From a virus, in IMG/VR virus record IMGVR_UViG_3300033146_003848, positions 1 through 64,000 of that record: a stretch of DNA of 64,000 nucleotides; one strand, 5' to 3'. Positions within the stretch are counted from its first letter, which is position 1. Each line of letters begins with the position of its first letter. A program made the translations under genes and the position numbers. The notes beneath the pieces are model-generated. The model did no database searches and was not told where the DNA came from. It was given only the letters and a program-made list of their open reading frames with translations. Below, one piece after another: positions 7,377 to 16,373 of this stretch.

Positions 7377-8483
7377 TCACATCAATTCTATATTTTGACC
7401 CATTTCATTCTTCGTTTTTTGATAAAATCGCATAAACATTTTAAAAAATATTTCTTTATTTGGGAATTCCAATTCATCATTAATATATTTCTCTAGTAAA
7501 CTTTCCATTGACAATCCCAATTGATTTTCATCTACATTATCATCAAAGTCAGCAATCATCTTATTGAATGAGTTTACAAGAATAACATTATGTCCGATTA
7601 CAGATAACTTATCCATAAATGATATAACTAAATCTTTTAATGTTTCTTTATGATAATGGATTTTATATATTTTTTTATATTCATCATCATCTATAATATA
7701 TTCATTAATGCTCTTTTTAGTTTTAAAATTTAAAAATTCAAATATATTATGTGGATTTGCAATGAAAGTTTCAATATTTGTGTCTAAATCTAATTCATAA
7801 AACCCCAACTTTTCTCCATATTCAGACCAAGTTAATTGATATGGAACTCCTACGTAATTAGTAAACTTGCTCTTTTGAGGACTATGAAAGTGTCCAGAAT
7901 ATATTTTTATTGTATTTGGAAACTTTAAAATTAAATCCGTTTCAGATAAACTTCTATCATCATCATTAGCAATAGTAGCATTAAATTTAAAATTAAATAA
8001 TTCGAAATGACCATAAATTCGTTTGACTTTTTTTCGAACGGTGATATCGATCTCATCAAATAAATCTAAATACTCTTCCCTAGAATTTCTCCAATTTACA
8101 TAAAGATTATCAGTAGTCTCATCAAATGAATATCCTTGAAACATTTTAGTATTCGGAATTATTTCATCTAGCATTAATTCAGATGCACTTAATTCATATG
8201 AGTTTCTAAAATATAAATCGTGATTTCCTACAATGATATTAATTTTATGAAAAAGGTGTTGTAGATTTTGGAATAAATGAAAAATTTGATGCATTGTTTT
8301 AATGTTCATCACTCTTCTATTATGAAAAATATCTCCTAAAAATACTAATTCATATTCATTCGGATCTTTATCTTTCATGTGATGGAATAGAACTTCCTCG
8401 AAAAATTTATTTTGATATGTTATGAAATTCTGATTACTATCTTTAATCCCTAAATGTAAATCTCCAATGATTATTTGTTTCAT
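7377..8483 (-). CDS. 47: Recombination nuclease subunit gp47 (Mre11/SbcD type)
   Basis: A 368-residue metallophosphoesterase. The ordered motifs are G-D-L-H-L-G (7-12), G-D-I-F-H-N-R (about 50), G-N-H-D (about 85) and G-H-F-H (about 194), with the conserved Asp/His/Asn metal ligands intact. Length is close to T4 gp47 (339 residues). With gp46 it forms the Mre11-Rad50-like complex that processes DNA ends for recombination-dependent replication. Here gp46 is on the opposite strand 2.5 kb away, unlike T4 where the two are neighbours on one strand. The start overlaps the gp55 stop by ATGA. Confidence 0.93.
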   Translation of the reverse strand: MKQIIIGDLHLGIKDSNQNFITYQNKFFEEVLFHHMKDKDPNEYELVFLGDIFHNRRVMNIKTMHQIFHLFQNLQHLFHKINIIVGNHDLYFRNSYELSASELMLDEIIPNTKMFQGYSFDETTDNLYVNWRNSREEYLDLFDEIDITVRKKVKRIYGHFELFNFKFNATIANDDDRSLSETDLILKFPNTIKIYSGHFHSPQKSKFTNYVGVPYQLTWSEYGEKLGFYELDLDTNIETFIANPHNIFEFLNFKTKKSINEYIIDDDEYKKIYKIHYHKETLKDLVISFMDKLSVIGHNVILVNSFNKMIADFDDNVDENQLGLSMESLLEKYINDELEFPNKEIFFKMFMRFYQKTKNEMGQNIELM

Positions 8484-9067
8484 GATGTTTGCTCTTTCAT
8501 TTGTTTTATTTTTTGTTTTCTTTCTTTTTCTTCATTCATAGTTTTCTTTATTTCATTAACGAAAACTTTCCCTTGACTTCTATATGCTTCTTCGTAAAGA
8601 TCCATTTTAAAATTATCAACTTCATATTTCATTTTAATAAATAATAAGAATGCTCTATGAGTTACAGTTGTAAAATATGCAAAAGGATTTAAATGCTCAG
8701 TGTTAAATTTATCCAAGGCTTTCATACAAGCCATATATGCTTCAGATTTCATATCATCCAATTCTTTATATCCATTAAATGAACGTTTTCTCCCATATCT
8801 AGTAATCATTTCAAACAATATATTACTAACCTTTTTATTAATGAGAGATCCTTTAAGTTTATTATATTCTTCTAACATTTCATTACCTTTACCATCAGTT
8901 TCTTTCCAAGTTTTAATATAATTGAATTTTTTTAATTTAGTTAATGTCATCTTTAATGATGGATCAATTCGATTAATTAATTTTACTTTTTTATCCTGAT
9001 ATTTTTTTATTTCCTCTAAAAATTCTGAATTATTCACATAATTACCATTTTTACCTTTTTTTTTCAT
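8480..9067 (-). CDS. 55: Late-transcription sigma factor gp55-like
   Basis: I choose ATG 9067, 5 bp after GGAGG; the upstream TTG lies inside the ribosome binding site. 195 residues (T4 gp55 has 185). The central part, roughly residues 75-150, has the sigma-region-2-like run with D-D-M-K-S-E-A-Y-M-A-C-M-K-A-L-D-K-F-N and N-P-F-A-Y-F-T-T-V, which is the core-binding and -10-recognising region of gp55. N- and C-termini are highly basic. Its presence predicts T4-type TATAAATA late promoters, and such boxes occur in this window. Position beside gp47 matches T4 (47-46-55 region). Confidence 0.85.
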   Translation of the reverse strand: MKKKGKNGNYVNNSEFLEEIKKYQDKKVKLINRIDPSLKMTLTKLKKFNYIKTWKETDGKGNEMLEEYNKLKGSLINKKVSNILFEMITRYGRKRSFNGYKELDDMKSEAYMACMKALDKFNTEHLNPFAYFTTVTHRAFLLFIKMKYEVDNFKMDLYEEAYRSQGKVFVNEIKKTMNEEKERKQKIKQMKEQTS

Positions 9068-9097
9068 AATGTCCTCCAACTTAATTAATAATACTTC

Positions 9098-9126
9098 TAT
9101 ATATCATTTACCCTTTAAATTGTCAA
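9098..9126 (-). promoter_or_regulatory. Early/middle promoter, TTGACA-N17-TATATA
   Basis: Minus strand: TTGACA (9126-9121), 17-bp spacer ending in TGA, TATATA (9103-9098). It drives the gp55-gp47 operon. Confidence 0.75.
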
Positions 9127-9228
9127 TATAAATGTCCTATTAAATTTATATTATATAATGGTCATTTATTTAATTAAAAAACTTTTTTATAGATATATTA
9201 TAATATAAAACAAACCAAGGAGTTTTAA

Positions 9229-9513
9229 TTGAAAAAAAAGAAATTGAATTATTCAGAACCAATAGTTAACTTAATAAATTCATATGTGGAAAAAGGTAAT
9301 TCTTATATTGATTCTATTCTAGAATTAGAATATCATTTAAAAATGGAAGCATATGAGATTGTTGAATTATTACCAGAATATTTAATAAATATTATAAAAA
9401 AAGAATTTATTGAGAAAAATTATAAAATTAATTTGAATAAAACTGATACTAGATTAAAAAAATCAATGAGTAATAAAAAGGATATATCATCTATATTGAG
9501 TATTTTAAAATAA
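9229..9513 (+). CDS. 33: Late-transcription co-activator gp33-like
   Basis: A 94-residue protein starting at TTG 9229, 6 bp after AAGGAG. The core S-Y-I-D-S-I-L-E-L-E-Y-H-L-K-M-E followed by LLPEYLINIIKKE resembles the gp33 pattern (sY-x-x-A-I/V-x-x-[FY]-x-E-x-x-x-I-E ... L-I-p-x-x-l-x-x-K-I-x-x-E-A). T4 gp33 bridges gp55-RNA polymerase and the gp45 clamp. Synteny supports the call: in T4 gene 33 is followed directly by 59, and here a gp59-like gene starts on the next base. T4 gp33 is 112 residues. Confidence 0.65.
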   Translation: MKKKKLNYSEPIVNLINSYVEKGNSYIDSILELEYHLKMEAYEIVELLPEYLINIIKKEFIEKNYKINLNKTDTRLKKSMSNKKDISSILSILK

Positions 9514-10179
9514 ATGCATCCATTTGAATTTTATAAATTATTCTTAAATGTAAAAACTCATTTTAAAGGATTAAATTTCATTTATGGTGAAAATACACTT
9601 TCAAATGTTAAAGTGTCCTCATTTGAAAATAACACTTATTATACATCCTTTTTGAAAGTTCAAAAGAAACTAAAAGATCCTTTAGAGGTTTTTGTTTCTA
9701 ATTTATTAAAAAAACCTGAATTATCTATTCCACAATTCCTTTCATATGATGTTCAACGAGAGCATAAAGATTGGCTAGGTAGAATTAAAAATATAGATAA
9801 ACTTCTCATTCAAGATTTAGAAGAAATAATATTCCCAGACATTAAAAACTTTAAGGAGTTAAAAATAAAATTATTTTCTGAACCTGTTAGAGATAAAGTA
9901 ACAAAAACAAATGATATGTTTTCCATTATAGATGATGGATTTCATACAGAAGAACCATTCATTTTAGATGAATGGATTCAAGATTGTTATCCTGAAACAA
10001 TTACCGTTTTAGATGAAATATTTTTTCAAAAATATGGAATATCGTTTCTTAAAAAAATAGCCAAGCCTAAATTTAAACCACATGAACATTTCATTCGTCT
10101 TCATAAGTATAGATTCTTTTTGGATTGGGATAATATTTTAGATTATTCTGTGATTAATAAGATAATGAAGGATATATAA
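9514..10179 (+). CDS. 59: Replicative helicase loader gp59-like
   Basis: 221 residues (T4 gp59 has 217). Starts at the ATG immediately after the gp33 stop. The order of segments matches T4 gp59: F-Y-K-L-F-L-N-V-K-T-H-F near the N-terminus, then Y-T-S-F-L-K-V-Q-K-K-L, then L-E-V-F-V-S-N-L-L (T4: LALIFISNLV), and a late L-H-K-Y-R-F-F-L helix (T4: LKAYRKIL). Gp59 loads helicase gp41 on forks coated with gp32. Gene order 33-59 is the same as in T4. Sequence similarity is weak, hence the moderate confidence. Confidence 0.6.
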   Translation: MHPFEFYKLFLNVKTHFKGLNFIYGENTLSNVKVSSFENNTYYTSFLKVQKKLKDPLEVFVSNLLKKPELSIPQFLSYDVQREHKDWLGRIKNIDKLLIQDLEEIIFPDIKNFKELKIKLFSEPVRDKVTKTNDMFSIIDDGFHTEEPFILDEWIQDCYPETITVLDEIFFQKYGISFLKKIAKPKFKPHEHFIRLHKYRFFLDWDNILDYSVINKIMKDI

Positions 10180-10183
10180 AAAT

Positions 10184-10191
10184 GATAAATA
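10184..10191 (+). promoter_or_regulatory. Late-type promoter box GATAAATA
   Basis: GATAAATA lies about 38 bp before the ATG at 10229. The same GATAAATA octamer occurs at 28791. Followed by an AT-rich initially transcribed stretch and a GGAG site. Confidence 0.45.
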
Positions 10192-10228
10192 AAAAGAGTT
10201 ATTATTTAAATGAAAATGGAGAATTAAT

Positions 10229-10945
10229 ATGGAAATAACAAAAAAGTTCTTATTGGAAGAACGACAACCAGAGAGTTCAAATATATCATATGATGTGAAA
10301 AAAAAGGGAACTAAAGGGAACTTAGAGATTATAGCGAATGTGTCTAATCAGAAGTCATCTCAAATAACTAAGGTTGTTCGTCAATTTGCTTTAATTGATG
10401 CTGAATATAAATCCGTGAAGAAGATGCGAGAAACTTTGGCAGCAAAAGTGGTATCAACATTCGATGGAGTTTTTGATGAAGCAGATAAACTTTATAGTAG
10501 AGTTATCGTAACAGCATCATATACTGCTAAAGTAGCAAAGCAACAGGAATTGAAAGAGAAACCTATTATGGATATGGATGGATTCTTAAAAAAAATTGCT
10601 GAAAATTCAGACTTCTCATTGGAAGCATTACTAGCACTAAAGGAACAATTTACTAAGTTGCCATCAGAAATAACAGGAATTCCACATGAGAAAACTATTA
10701 AAAAGCCTAGAATTACCACTTACAAAACTGAAAATCTCAAAATTAATGAGAATGCTTTTGATTCAATGAAGAATTCCGTTAAACTATTTTTAGATAAAAC
10801 AGTTCAAGTTTTTCAGAACATGTTTATTAAAAAGATAGATGTGAATTTGAAAGAAATGGCAAATATGATGAAGAATGCAGGAATTACTGTGGATATAAAT
10901 CAAGAAATGCGAACTGCTGAATTGGAAGCATCAAAGGTCAAATAA
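10229..10945 (+). CDS. Conserved phage-type protein of unknown function, possible internal head protein
   Basis: 238 residues. N-terminus MEITKKFLLEE has aromatic F at 7, L-L and E at 10, fitting the capsid-targeting pattern (L-x-E cleavage by prohead protease). The rest is Lys/Ala/Val-rich helical sequence with a segment E-A-D-K-L-Y-S-R-V-I-V-T-A-S-Y-T that I associate with unannotated proteins of T4-like phages. A late-type box precedes it. In T4 the gene after 59 is 32 (single-stranded DNA-binding protein), but this is not gp32: no Zn-ligand set or aromatic OB-fold pattern is seen. Confidence 0.6.
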   Translation: MEITKKFLLEERQPESSNISYDVKKKGTKGNLEIIANVSNQKSSQITKVVRQFALIDAEYKSVKKMRETLAAKVVSTFDGVFDEADKLYSRVIVTASYTAKVAKQQELKEKPIMDMDGFLKKIAENSDFSLEALLALKEQFTKLPSEITGIPHEKTIKKPRITTYKTENLKINENAFDSMKNSVKLFLDKTVQVFQNMFIKKIDVNLKEMANMMKNAGITVDINQEMRTAELEASKVK

Positions 10946-11008
10946 ATCATTTAAAATACCCATAAAAAGATATATTATACTGATATTAATTTATTTTAGA
11001 GGTATAAT

Positions 11009-12754
11009 ATGGATTTATTAAGCGTTCGATTTAAAAATCTAGGATCATATGGTAACAAATTCACGGAAGTTAATTTTGATCCAACTAAATCCGAAATAAT
11101 TGGGATATTAGGACAAAATGGAGCCGGCAAGAGTACAATATTAGCCGCAGTTTTCTTTGGATTTTATGGAAAATCATTTACAGGAATTAATAAACCAAAA
11201 ATGGTCAATAGAATTAATAAAGAAGAACTAGAGGTTTGGATAAAATTTAAACATAAAGGTCACATTTATGAGATTGGGCGAGGGGTTGCTCCATCATTTA
11301 TAAAGATATTAAAAGATGATGATGAAATGATATTAGATTCTAATATGTCAAACATTCAAAAATTCATTGAGACTAATATTATAGAAATGAATGAGTTATT
11401 GTTTAGACAAATGTTTATGATAGGTTTAGGTAACTTTAAGTCATTTTTTAGATTACCGATGGGCCAACGTCGTGAGATTTTTGAGAAAATAGTTGGATTA
11501 AATATATTATCGTCGATGAAAAAGAAAGTTTCATTGAAAGAAAAGAAATTAAAAGAGAGTATTATACAAATAGAATTGAGTTTGAATAATTTGGAAGATA
11601 AAAAGAATATATATAATCAGCAAATTGCAAAAACAAAGCGAATATTGAAATATGATCCGAAGATTCGAGATGAGCATATCATTAATAAGAATGAATACAT
11701 TAAACTTTTGGAGACATTGATAGTTGATTTAGAAGAACTTCAAAAATTGAAAAGTGATATTAAATCATTTGATGAGCAAAAGCGAGATATAAAATCTAAA
11801 GTTCGAGAATGGGAATTAACTCAGAAGGAGCATCAAACCAAGAATAAGGAATTGAAAAAAACAAAAACATTCTTTGAAAAGTATGATGTTTGTCCTGTTT
11901 GCACTCAACAAATTGATTCATCATTTAAAGATAGTAAAATTCTAGAATATGAAACTTCAATTCAAGAAAATGATTCTGAAATTCAAGAAATTAGAGAAAA
12001 GATTAAATCTGAAACTCAAATTGAGTCACTATTGACAACTAAAATTAAACAGACAGATGAAATGATCAATGATATTAAATCCATTGCATCTAAGCGTGAT
12101 AATATTGAGTATAAAATTTCCACACTAACTAGTAGCATTGATGCTGAAGAGAAAAAGGAAACTACTGCAAAGGAAGTATCTAAAGATGCGATTCAAGAGA
12201 TTTTAGATAAAATAAAAGATATTGATGATGAAGTTTTGTCGCTATTGAAAGATATTAAAGATCTCAATATGAATTTAAAGATAAACGATAAAATGTCATT
12301 CGTATTATCAGACGACGGGTTTCCAAAATATCTATATCATAATTTTTTACCGTTACTGAATAAATATGTTACTGAAAATCTAAAGTTTTTTGATTTCCCA
12401 ATGAACTTCTATTTAGATGCTAATTTGAATGAGCATTTCTTTGAGCAAATGGGAGACACTATCTCATTCCAAAGTCTATCGAATGGTGAAAAACAAATTT
12501 CAGAACTTTCATTTATATTCGCTTTAACTAAATTTTTAGAGGAGATTTATAATTTTAAAATGTCTATTGCTTTTTATGATGAATTGCTAGATAGTTCTTT
12601 AGATTCAAATCGATTATATTACATTATCGATTATCTCAAGACGTTGAATAAGAATATTGTTATAATTTCTCATAATCCAAGTATGAATGAGAGTTTCGAT
12701 AGATTAATGAAAGTGGAAAAAGTGAACCGATTTTCTGAGTTAACCACGATATAA
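11009..12754 (+). CDS. 46: Recombination nuclease ATPase subunit gp46 (Rad50/SbcC type)
   Basis: 581 residues (T4 gp46: 560). Walker A G-Q-N-G-A-G-K-S-T at 35-43; Q-loop region after it; coiled coil about 170-440 interrupted by the zinc hook C-P-V-C (about 294-297); ABC signature L-S-N-G-E-K-Q-I-S (about 489); Walker B S-I-A-F-Y-D-E-L-L-D-S-S (about 518-529) and an H-loop in IISHNPS. Complete and apparently active. It partners gp47 (7377-8483, minus strand) in end resection for recombination-dependent replication. A TGATATTA-like element precedes it but no strong -35. Confidence 0.95.
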   Translation: MDLLSVRFKNLGSYGNKFTEVNFDPTKSEIIGILGQNGAGKSTILAAVFFGFYGKSFTGINKPKMVNRINKEELEVWIKFKHKGHIYEIGRGVAPSFIKILKDDDEMILDSNMSNIQKFIETNIIEMNELLFRQMFMIGLGNFKSFFRLPMGQRREIFEKIVGLNILSSMKKKVSLKEKKLKESIIQIELSLNNLEDKKNIYNQQIAKTKRILKYDPKIRDEHIINKNEYIKLLETLIVDLEELQKLKSDIKSFDEQKRDIKSKVREWELTQKEHQTKNKELKKTKTFFEKYDVCPVCTQQIDSSFKDSKILEYETSIQENDSEIQEIREKIKSETQIESLLTTKIKQTDEMINDIKSIASKRDNIEYKISTLTSSIDAEEKKETTAKEVSKDAIQEILDKIKDIDDEVLSLLKDIKDLNMNLKINDKMSFVLSDDGFPKYLYHNFLPLLNKYVTENLKFFDFPMNFYLDANLNEHFFEQMGDTISFQSLSNGEKQISELSFIFALTKFLEEIYNFKMSIAFYDELLDSSLDSNRLYYIIDYLKTLNKNIVIISHNPSMNESFDRLMKVEKVNRFSELTTI

Positions 12755-12781
12755 TTTAGGATATTAAAATTTCAATAATAT

Positions 12782-12810
12782 TTGACAAATTATCACATAA
12801 GTGATATATT
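12782..12810 (+). promoter_or_regulatory. Early/middle promoter, TTGACA-N17-TATATT
   Basis: TTGACA 12782-12787, 17-bp spacer ending in TGA, TATATT 12805-12810. Near-perfect; it lies 38 bp before the topoisomerase gene. Confidence 0.85.
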
Positions 12811-12847
12811 GTTTGTGAGATGAATTGAAATTAAAATGAGGATATTA

Positions 12848-14698
12848 ATGAAAAGTGCAATAGTAAAATTATTAAATGAAAAGGAGCATCTTCATGAACG
12901 GAAAGAGTTGTATATTGGCTCCTGTCGAACTGAGAATCGGGATATGTGGATTTTAGATGATAATGTTTTAAAATTCCAGTCGATTGCATATAATGAAGGA
13001 TACTTTAAACTCATCAATGAAATTATTGATAACTCCATCGATGAGTTTGTTAAGACACAAGGAAAATTTGGAAATATTATCTCAATAGATATGCTTCCCA
13101 ATCGAACCTTGCGTGTTTCAGATAACGGAAGAGGAATATCATCAGATATTGATGAATCTACTGGGAAGACTCAGGTAGAGTTAGCATTATGTAATTTGAA
13201 AGCCGGAAGTAATTGGGGCTCAGAAAAGACTACTCAAATCGGTGCAAATGGGATAGGAGCATCTGCGGTTAATTATTTTTCTAATCGATTCGATGTGGAT
13301 ACTTGGGATGGAAAAATGAAAACTGAATTGCGATGTAGTGATGAATGTGGAAAGATTAAGATTTCACATAAGAGAAATAAAATGAAACGAGGTACTACAG
13401 TCACGTTCCAAATAAATAGTAATCATTTTTCTGATATTGACCAGTTGACAGATGACTTATTGGAGAATATGTGTCGTAAGAGAGTTATTGAGTTAGCAAC
13501 ATCATTCCCAAACATTTTATTTACATTTAACGGTAATAGAATGTTTAAGCCTTTATGGGATTTCCTACCTTCTATGGGAAAAGTGTATAAATTCAATAAC
13601 ATACAAGTTGGAATATTTTTCAAAGATGATGCTGAGGTTATGGATCTATCCTATGTTAATGGAATTAACACATATAAAGGGGGGTCGCATATTAAATATG
13701 TGAAGAAACATATTAATGAATTGATTCGCAACAACTTAGAAAAAAAGAGTAAGGTAAAAGTTACAAATGTATTTCTAAATTCACATTTAATGTTTGTCGT
13801 TTTTGTGGACAAATTCAATAATGCTGAGTTTAATACCCAGAATAAGACTGAATTGATTAATACTGAAAAGGAAGTTAGAGAGGTATTAAATCGCAAAGAA
13901 GTTTTCGAACTAATTTCATCTAAATTTTATAAGGAATATCAAAAAACATTTAAAGAACTGATAGATAAGTTGAAAAATAATCATATTGAAAAGTTAGTTA
14001 ATGATAATAGTAAAACTAAATCTCGAAAATCTAGTATTCCTAATTTCATAGATGCTAATGATAAAAATCGAAAGGATACCATTCTTTATTTAGTTGAGGG
14101 ATTATCTGCAAAGGGGCATTTCGATGTAGTTAGAGATGTAGATAAACATGGTCTATTTCCATTACGAGGAAAGATCATTAATTCGTATAAAAATACGACT
14201 GCTAAAATTTTAAAAAATGAAGAATTGAAAAATATAATGAATATTTTAGATTTGAAGATAGGAGTTAAGCCTGATACATTATATTTTGATAAAATTGGGA
14301 TAATGGCAGATGCAGATGTTGATGGTGATCATATTGGAATTATGATGATGTTATTTTTCTATCAATATTTCCCTTCATTATTCAATGAGCATAAGATATT
14401 GAAGATTTTATCTCCAATAGTTATTGCCAAAAAGAAGAAAACTATTAAGAATTTTTACAAATATGAGGACTATGTGAGTCAGCAAACTAAGTATAATTCG
14501 GAAAATGGATGGAAAATCTCATTTAATAAAGGACTAGGTGGCTTAGAGCGAGATGAGTATGAAACCATGTTGAATGATATGAAGTATGAAATTATAACTT
14601 TAGATGATATCGAAGAGGCAAAGAATATTGTAGAGTTGTGTTTTGGAAAAGACACATTGGTTCGTCAACAATGGTTACAAGGAGATGAAGTGATATGA
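12848..14698 (+). CDS. 39: DNA topoisomerase II large subunit (gp39/gp60 in one chain)
   Basis: I choose ATG 12848, 6 bp after ATGAGG; an in-frame ATG at 12836 overlaps that site. 616 residues. GHKL ATPase: N-E-I-I-D-N-S-I-D-E-F (about 57), D-N-G-R-G-I (about 90), G-A-N-G-I-G-A-S-A (about 133). TOPRIM: L-V-E-G-L-S-A-K-G (about 414) and D-A-D-V-D-G-D-H (about 489), the Mg-binding acidic cluster. T4 encodes these as separate genes 39 and 60; here they are fused, as in many T4 relatives. With gp52 it forms the phage topoisomerase. Confidence 0.93.
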   Translation: MKSAIVKLLNEKEHLHERKELYIGSCRTENRDMWILDDNVLKFQSIAYNEGYFKLINEIIDNSIDEFVKTQGKFGNIISIDMLPNRTLRVSDNGRGISSDIDESTGKTQVELALCNLKAGSNWGSEKTTQIGANGIGASAVNYFSNRFDVDTWDGKMKTELRCSDECGKIKISHKRNKMKRGTTVTFQINSNHFSDIDQLTDDLLENMCRKRVIELATSFPNILFTFNGNRMFKPLWDFLPSMGKVYKFNNIQVGIFFKDDAEVMDLSYVNGINTYKGGSHIKYVKKHINELIRNNLEKKSKVKVTNVFLNSHLMFVVFVDKFNNAEFNTQNKTELINTEKEVREVLNRKEVFELISSKFYKEYQKTFKELIDKLKNNHIEKLVNDNSKTKSRKSSIPNFIDANDKNRKDTILYLVEGLSAKGHFDVVRDVDKHGLFPLRGKIINSYKNTTAKILKNEELKNIMNILDLKIGVKPDTLYFDKIGIMADADVDGDHIGIMMMLFFYQYFPSLFNEHKILKILSPIVIAKKKKTIKNFYKYEDYVSQQTKYNSENGWKISFNKGLGGLERDEYETMLNDMKYEIITLDDIEEAKNIVELCFGKDTLVRQQWLQGDEVI

Positions 14699-14900
14699 AA
14701 GAATTTAAATCTAAATTAGGGATATCAAGAGAGATATTTACAACAATTGATGTTACAATATGACTGATATTGAGAGATTGGAATTAAACACTTGAGAGAA
14801 CTACAATTCATTCGAAACAATCGAAGATTTGAAACCTCGCTTGAGGAAATCATTAAAAGTGTGTCGTATTTCGTTGTCGCAATATGTGATGCATTATTGA
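14695..14900 (+). pseudogene. Decayed short reading frames after the topoisomerase gene
   Basis: Two short frames follow in ATGA coupling: 14695-14763 (MKEFKSKLGISREIF..., 22 residues) and 14760-14795 (MTDIERLELNT). The second continues past one in-frame TGA (14793-14795) for 34 more codons (ENYNSFETIEDLK...) to 14900. Amino-acid content looks coding-like but no frame is intact. This may be a remnant of one gene broken by mutations, or chance. The rest of the gap up to 14934 holds nothing clear. Confidence 0.35.
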
Positions 14901-14933
14901 TATTTTTGAATATGCAACTTAGGATAAATAAAA

Positions 14934-14962
14934 TTGATAAAATAACTTTTATATGATATATT
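14934..14962 (+). promoter_or_regulatory. Early/middle promoter, TTGATA-N17-TATATT
   Basis: TTGATA 14934-14939, 17-bp spacer ending in TGA, TATATT 14957-14962. It drives the small gene at 15000 and the sliding clamp. Confidence 0.75.
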
Positions 14963-14999
14963 ATATTAGTAATGTTTATTGTGTGTTTTGGAGAATAAA

Positions 15000-15269
15000 A
15001 TGGTTAGTAAGAACAAGAAAGTGATTGCAGAGAAACGAATTGGAAATTATCAAGTGACTCAACTTCAAGATACATATGAAGTGAAGATTATTGAAGATGA
15101 TAATGTTAGTCCGAGACGTATATTTAACAAAAGTGATGTGTTGGATGCTGGGTTTTTTGATGAATCAGAGAAGATATTTACTGATAAACTAGCAGAGAAA
15201 CGTCCCCCATCTAGAAAGCAGTTGAGAGATTTGAAACGTCAATTGAAAATGTTTAAGAAGAAAAAGTAG
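15000..15269 (+). CDS. Hypothetical small basic protein upstream of the clamp
   Basis: I choose ATG 15000 after GGAGAATA; the longer frame from 14979 has no site. 89 residues, strongly basic at both ends (SKNKKV; RPPSRKQLRDLKRQLK; final FKKKK). The C-terminal half is a predicted amphipathic helix that may bind nucleic acid or RNA polymerase. Not recognised. Its place directly before gp45 recalls rpbA near gene 45 in T4, but I see no sequence support for that identity. Confidence 0.7.
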   Translation: MVSKNKKVIAEKRIGNYQVTQLQDTYEVKIIEDDNVSPRRIFNKSDVLDAGFFDESEKIFTDKLAEKRPPSRKQLRDLKRQLKMFKKKK

Positions 15270-15319
15270 AGTTATTAGAGTTTATAGTGATTATTGATTA
15301 GTTATTAGAGGAGAAAATT

Positions 15320-16045
15320 ATGTCAGATGTATTTAAAATGTCCAAAGAGACAGTTGAAAGATTGAAAGTGATTGCAGGTATCACTGATGGGGCGGTCATA
15401 TCTAGAGATATGTTCATTAAAAATGGAGAGGAAAGTTCTATAACATATAAGAAGTCATTAAAGGATATTCCCGATGATTTTGATTTTAATGTGTTGAATA
15501 TAATTTCATTCCTAAACATTTGTGGTTCATTTGAAGAGACTGAGATTGATTATTCGAAATATTCCGAGAAATATCGAGCAATTGAGATTAGAAATGCTAG
15601 AAATCATAAAGAGTATTATGTTTTTATTGAAACTGAAGATTCAACTATCGAAAAACTTGAATGTATGTTGCCATTTGAGAAGAATATTGTGTTGCCAGGT
15701 GACTGTTTCAATGAGTATGAATTGAGTCCAGAGGACATTAAGACTTTAATTAAGGGTGGAAACTTAGTTGGAGCAGATGTTATTCTATTTAAAGTTATTA
15801 ATGATGTTCTTACTATTGAAGTTTGCGATAGTGAAGCCTCAAATTCAAATAAATTTAAAATTGAGAAGGCTGATGCAGACATTGCTCACACTGAGACTAT
15901 GTCTATGACCTTTTCACACTTTACTAAATTAGATAAAGAGTTTACATATAAAGTGAAATATAATGATGGTGATACTCCGTATATGGAATTCTTAAATGAC
16001 ACAGAAGGTCTTCAAATGACACTTGGATGTAAAAATATAAGATAA
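15320..16045 (+). CDS. 45: Sliding clamp gp45-like
   Basis: 241 residues (T4 gp45: 228). The N-terminal pattern M-S-K-E-T-V-E-R-L-K-V-I-A ... G-A-V-I-S ... F-D-F-N-V-L-N-I-I-S-F-L-N matches T4 gp45 (LSKDTTALLKNFA ... GIMLKSG ... IDFDVAIYDLNGFLGIL). A second half with similar beta-alpha-beta units (LSPEDIKTLIKGG, MSMTFSHF) fits the two-domain processivity clamp fold. It tethers the polymerase and, via gp33/gp55, activates late transcription. Near the kinase and polymerase genes, as expected. Confidence 0.8.
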   Translation: MSDVFKMSKETVERLKVIAGITDGAVISRDMFIKNGEESSITYKKSLKDIPDDFDFNVLNIISFLNICGSFEETEIDYSKYSEKYRAIEIRNARNHKEYYVFIETEDSTIEKLECMLPFEKNIVLPGDCFNEYELSPEDIKTLIKGGNLVGADVILFKVINDVLTIEVCDSEASNSNKFKIEKADADIAHTETMSMTFSHFTKLDKEFTYKVKYNDGDTPYMEFLNDTEGLQMTLGCKNIR

Positions 16046-16085
16046 TGGGTATAAATTACTCCACAAATGAATATAGAGGAATATT

Positions 16086-16373
16086 ATGGAAATGAAGTTT
16101 CAGGAAGGAGATATTCTTATTCGCTTGAATAAGAATGGGACAGTGTCGATTGAAAGTGAGATGAATTTTAGTGATGAATTACATATGATTATTGATAGTG
16201 CATTTGATGATGTTCGAGTGCTTGAGCAAAGTGATGTGATTTCTCATATTACAGCAATGTCAAGACTTCAAGATGTTTTTTATAATCGAGGATTTGATAT
16301 CATTAGTGGCTCACGTTCTCACTATTCTAATGAATTCTATATGAGATATGTTCCAGAATGCGAGGACGAGTAA
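16086..16373 (+). CDS. Hypothetical protein, 95 aa
   Basis: Start ATG after GAGGAATATT. Acidic protein with an N-terminal beta segment (KFQEGDILIRL) and a C-terminal Tyr-rich end. No family recognised. Its stop overlaps the next start (TAATG). In the clamp-to-polymerase operon. Confidence 0.65.
   Translation: MEMKFQEGDILIRLNKNGTVSIESEMNFSDELHMIIDSAFDDVRVLEQSDVISHITAMSRLQDVFYNRGFDIISGSRSHYSNEFYMRYVPECEDE

Noticed and set aside
10229-10945. Gene after gp59 as gp32 (single-stranded DNA-binding protein)
   Set aside because: T4 order predicts it, but no zinc ligands, no OB-fold aromatic pattern and no acidic C-terminus are seen.
12836-12847. Upstream ATG for the topoisomerase gene
   Set aside because: It overlaps the ATGAGG site that serves the ATG at 12848.
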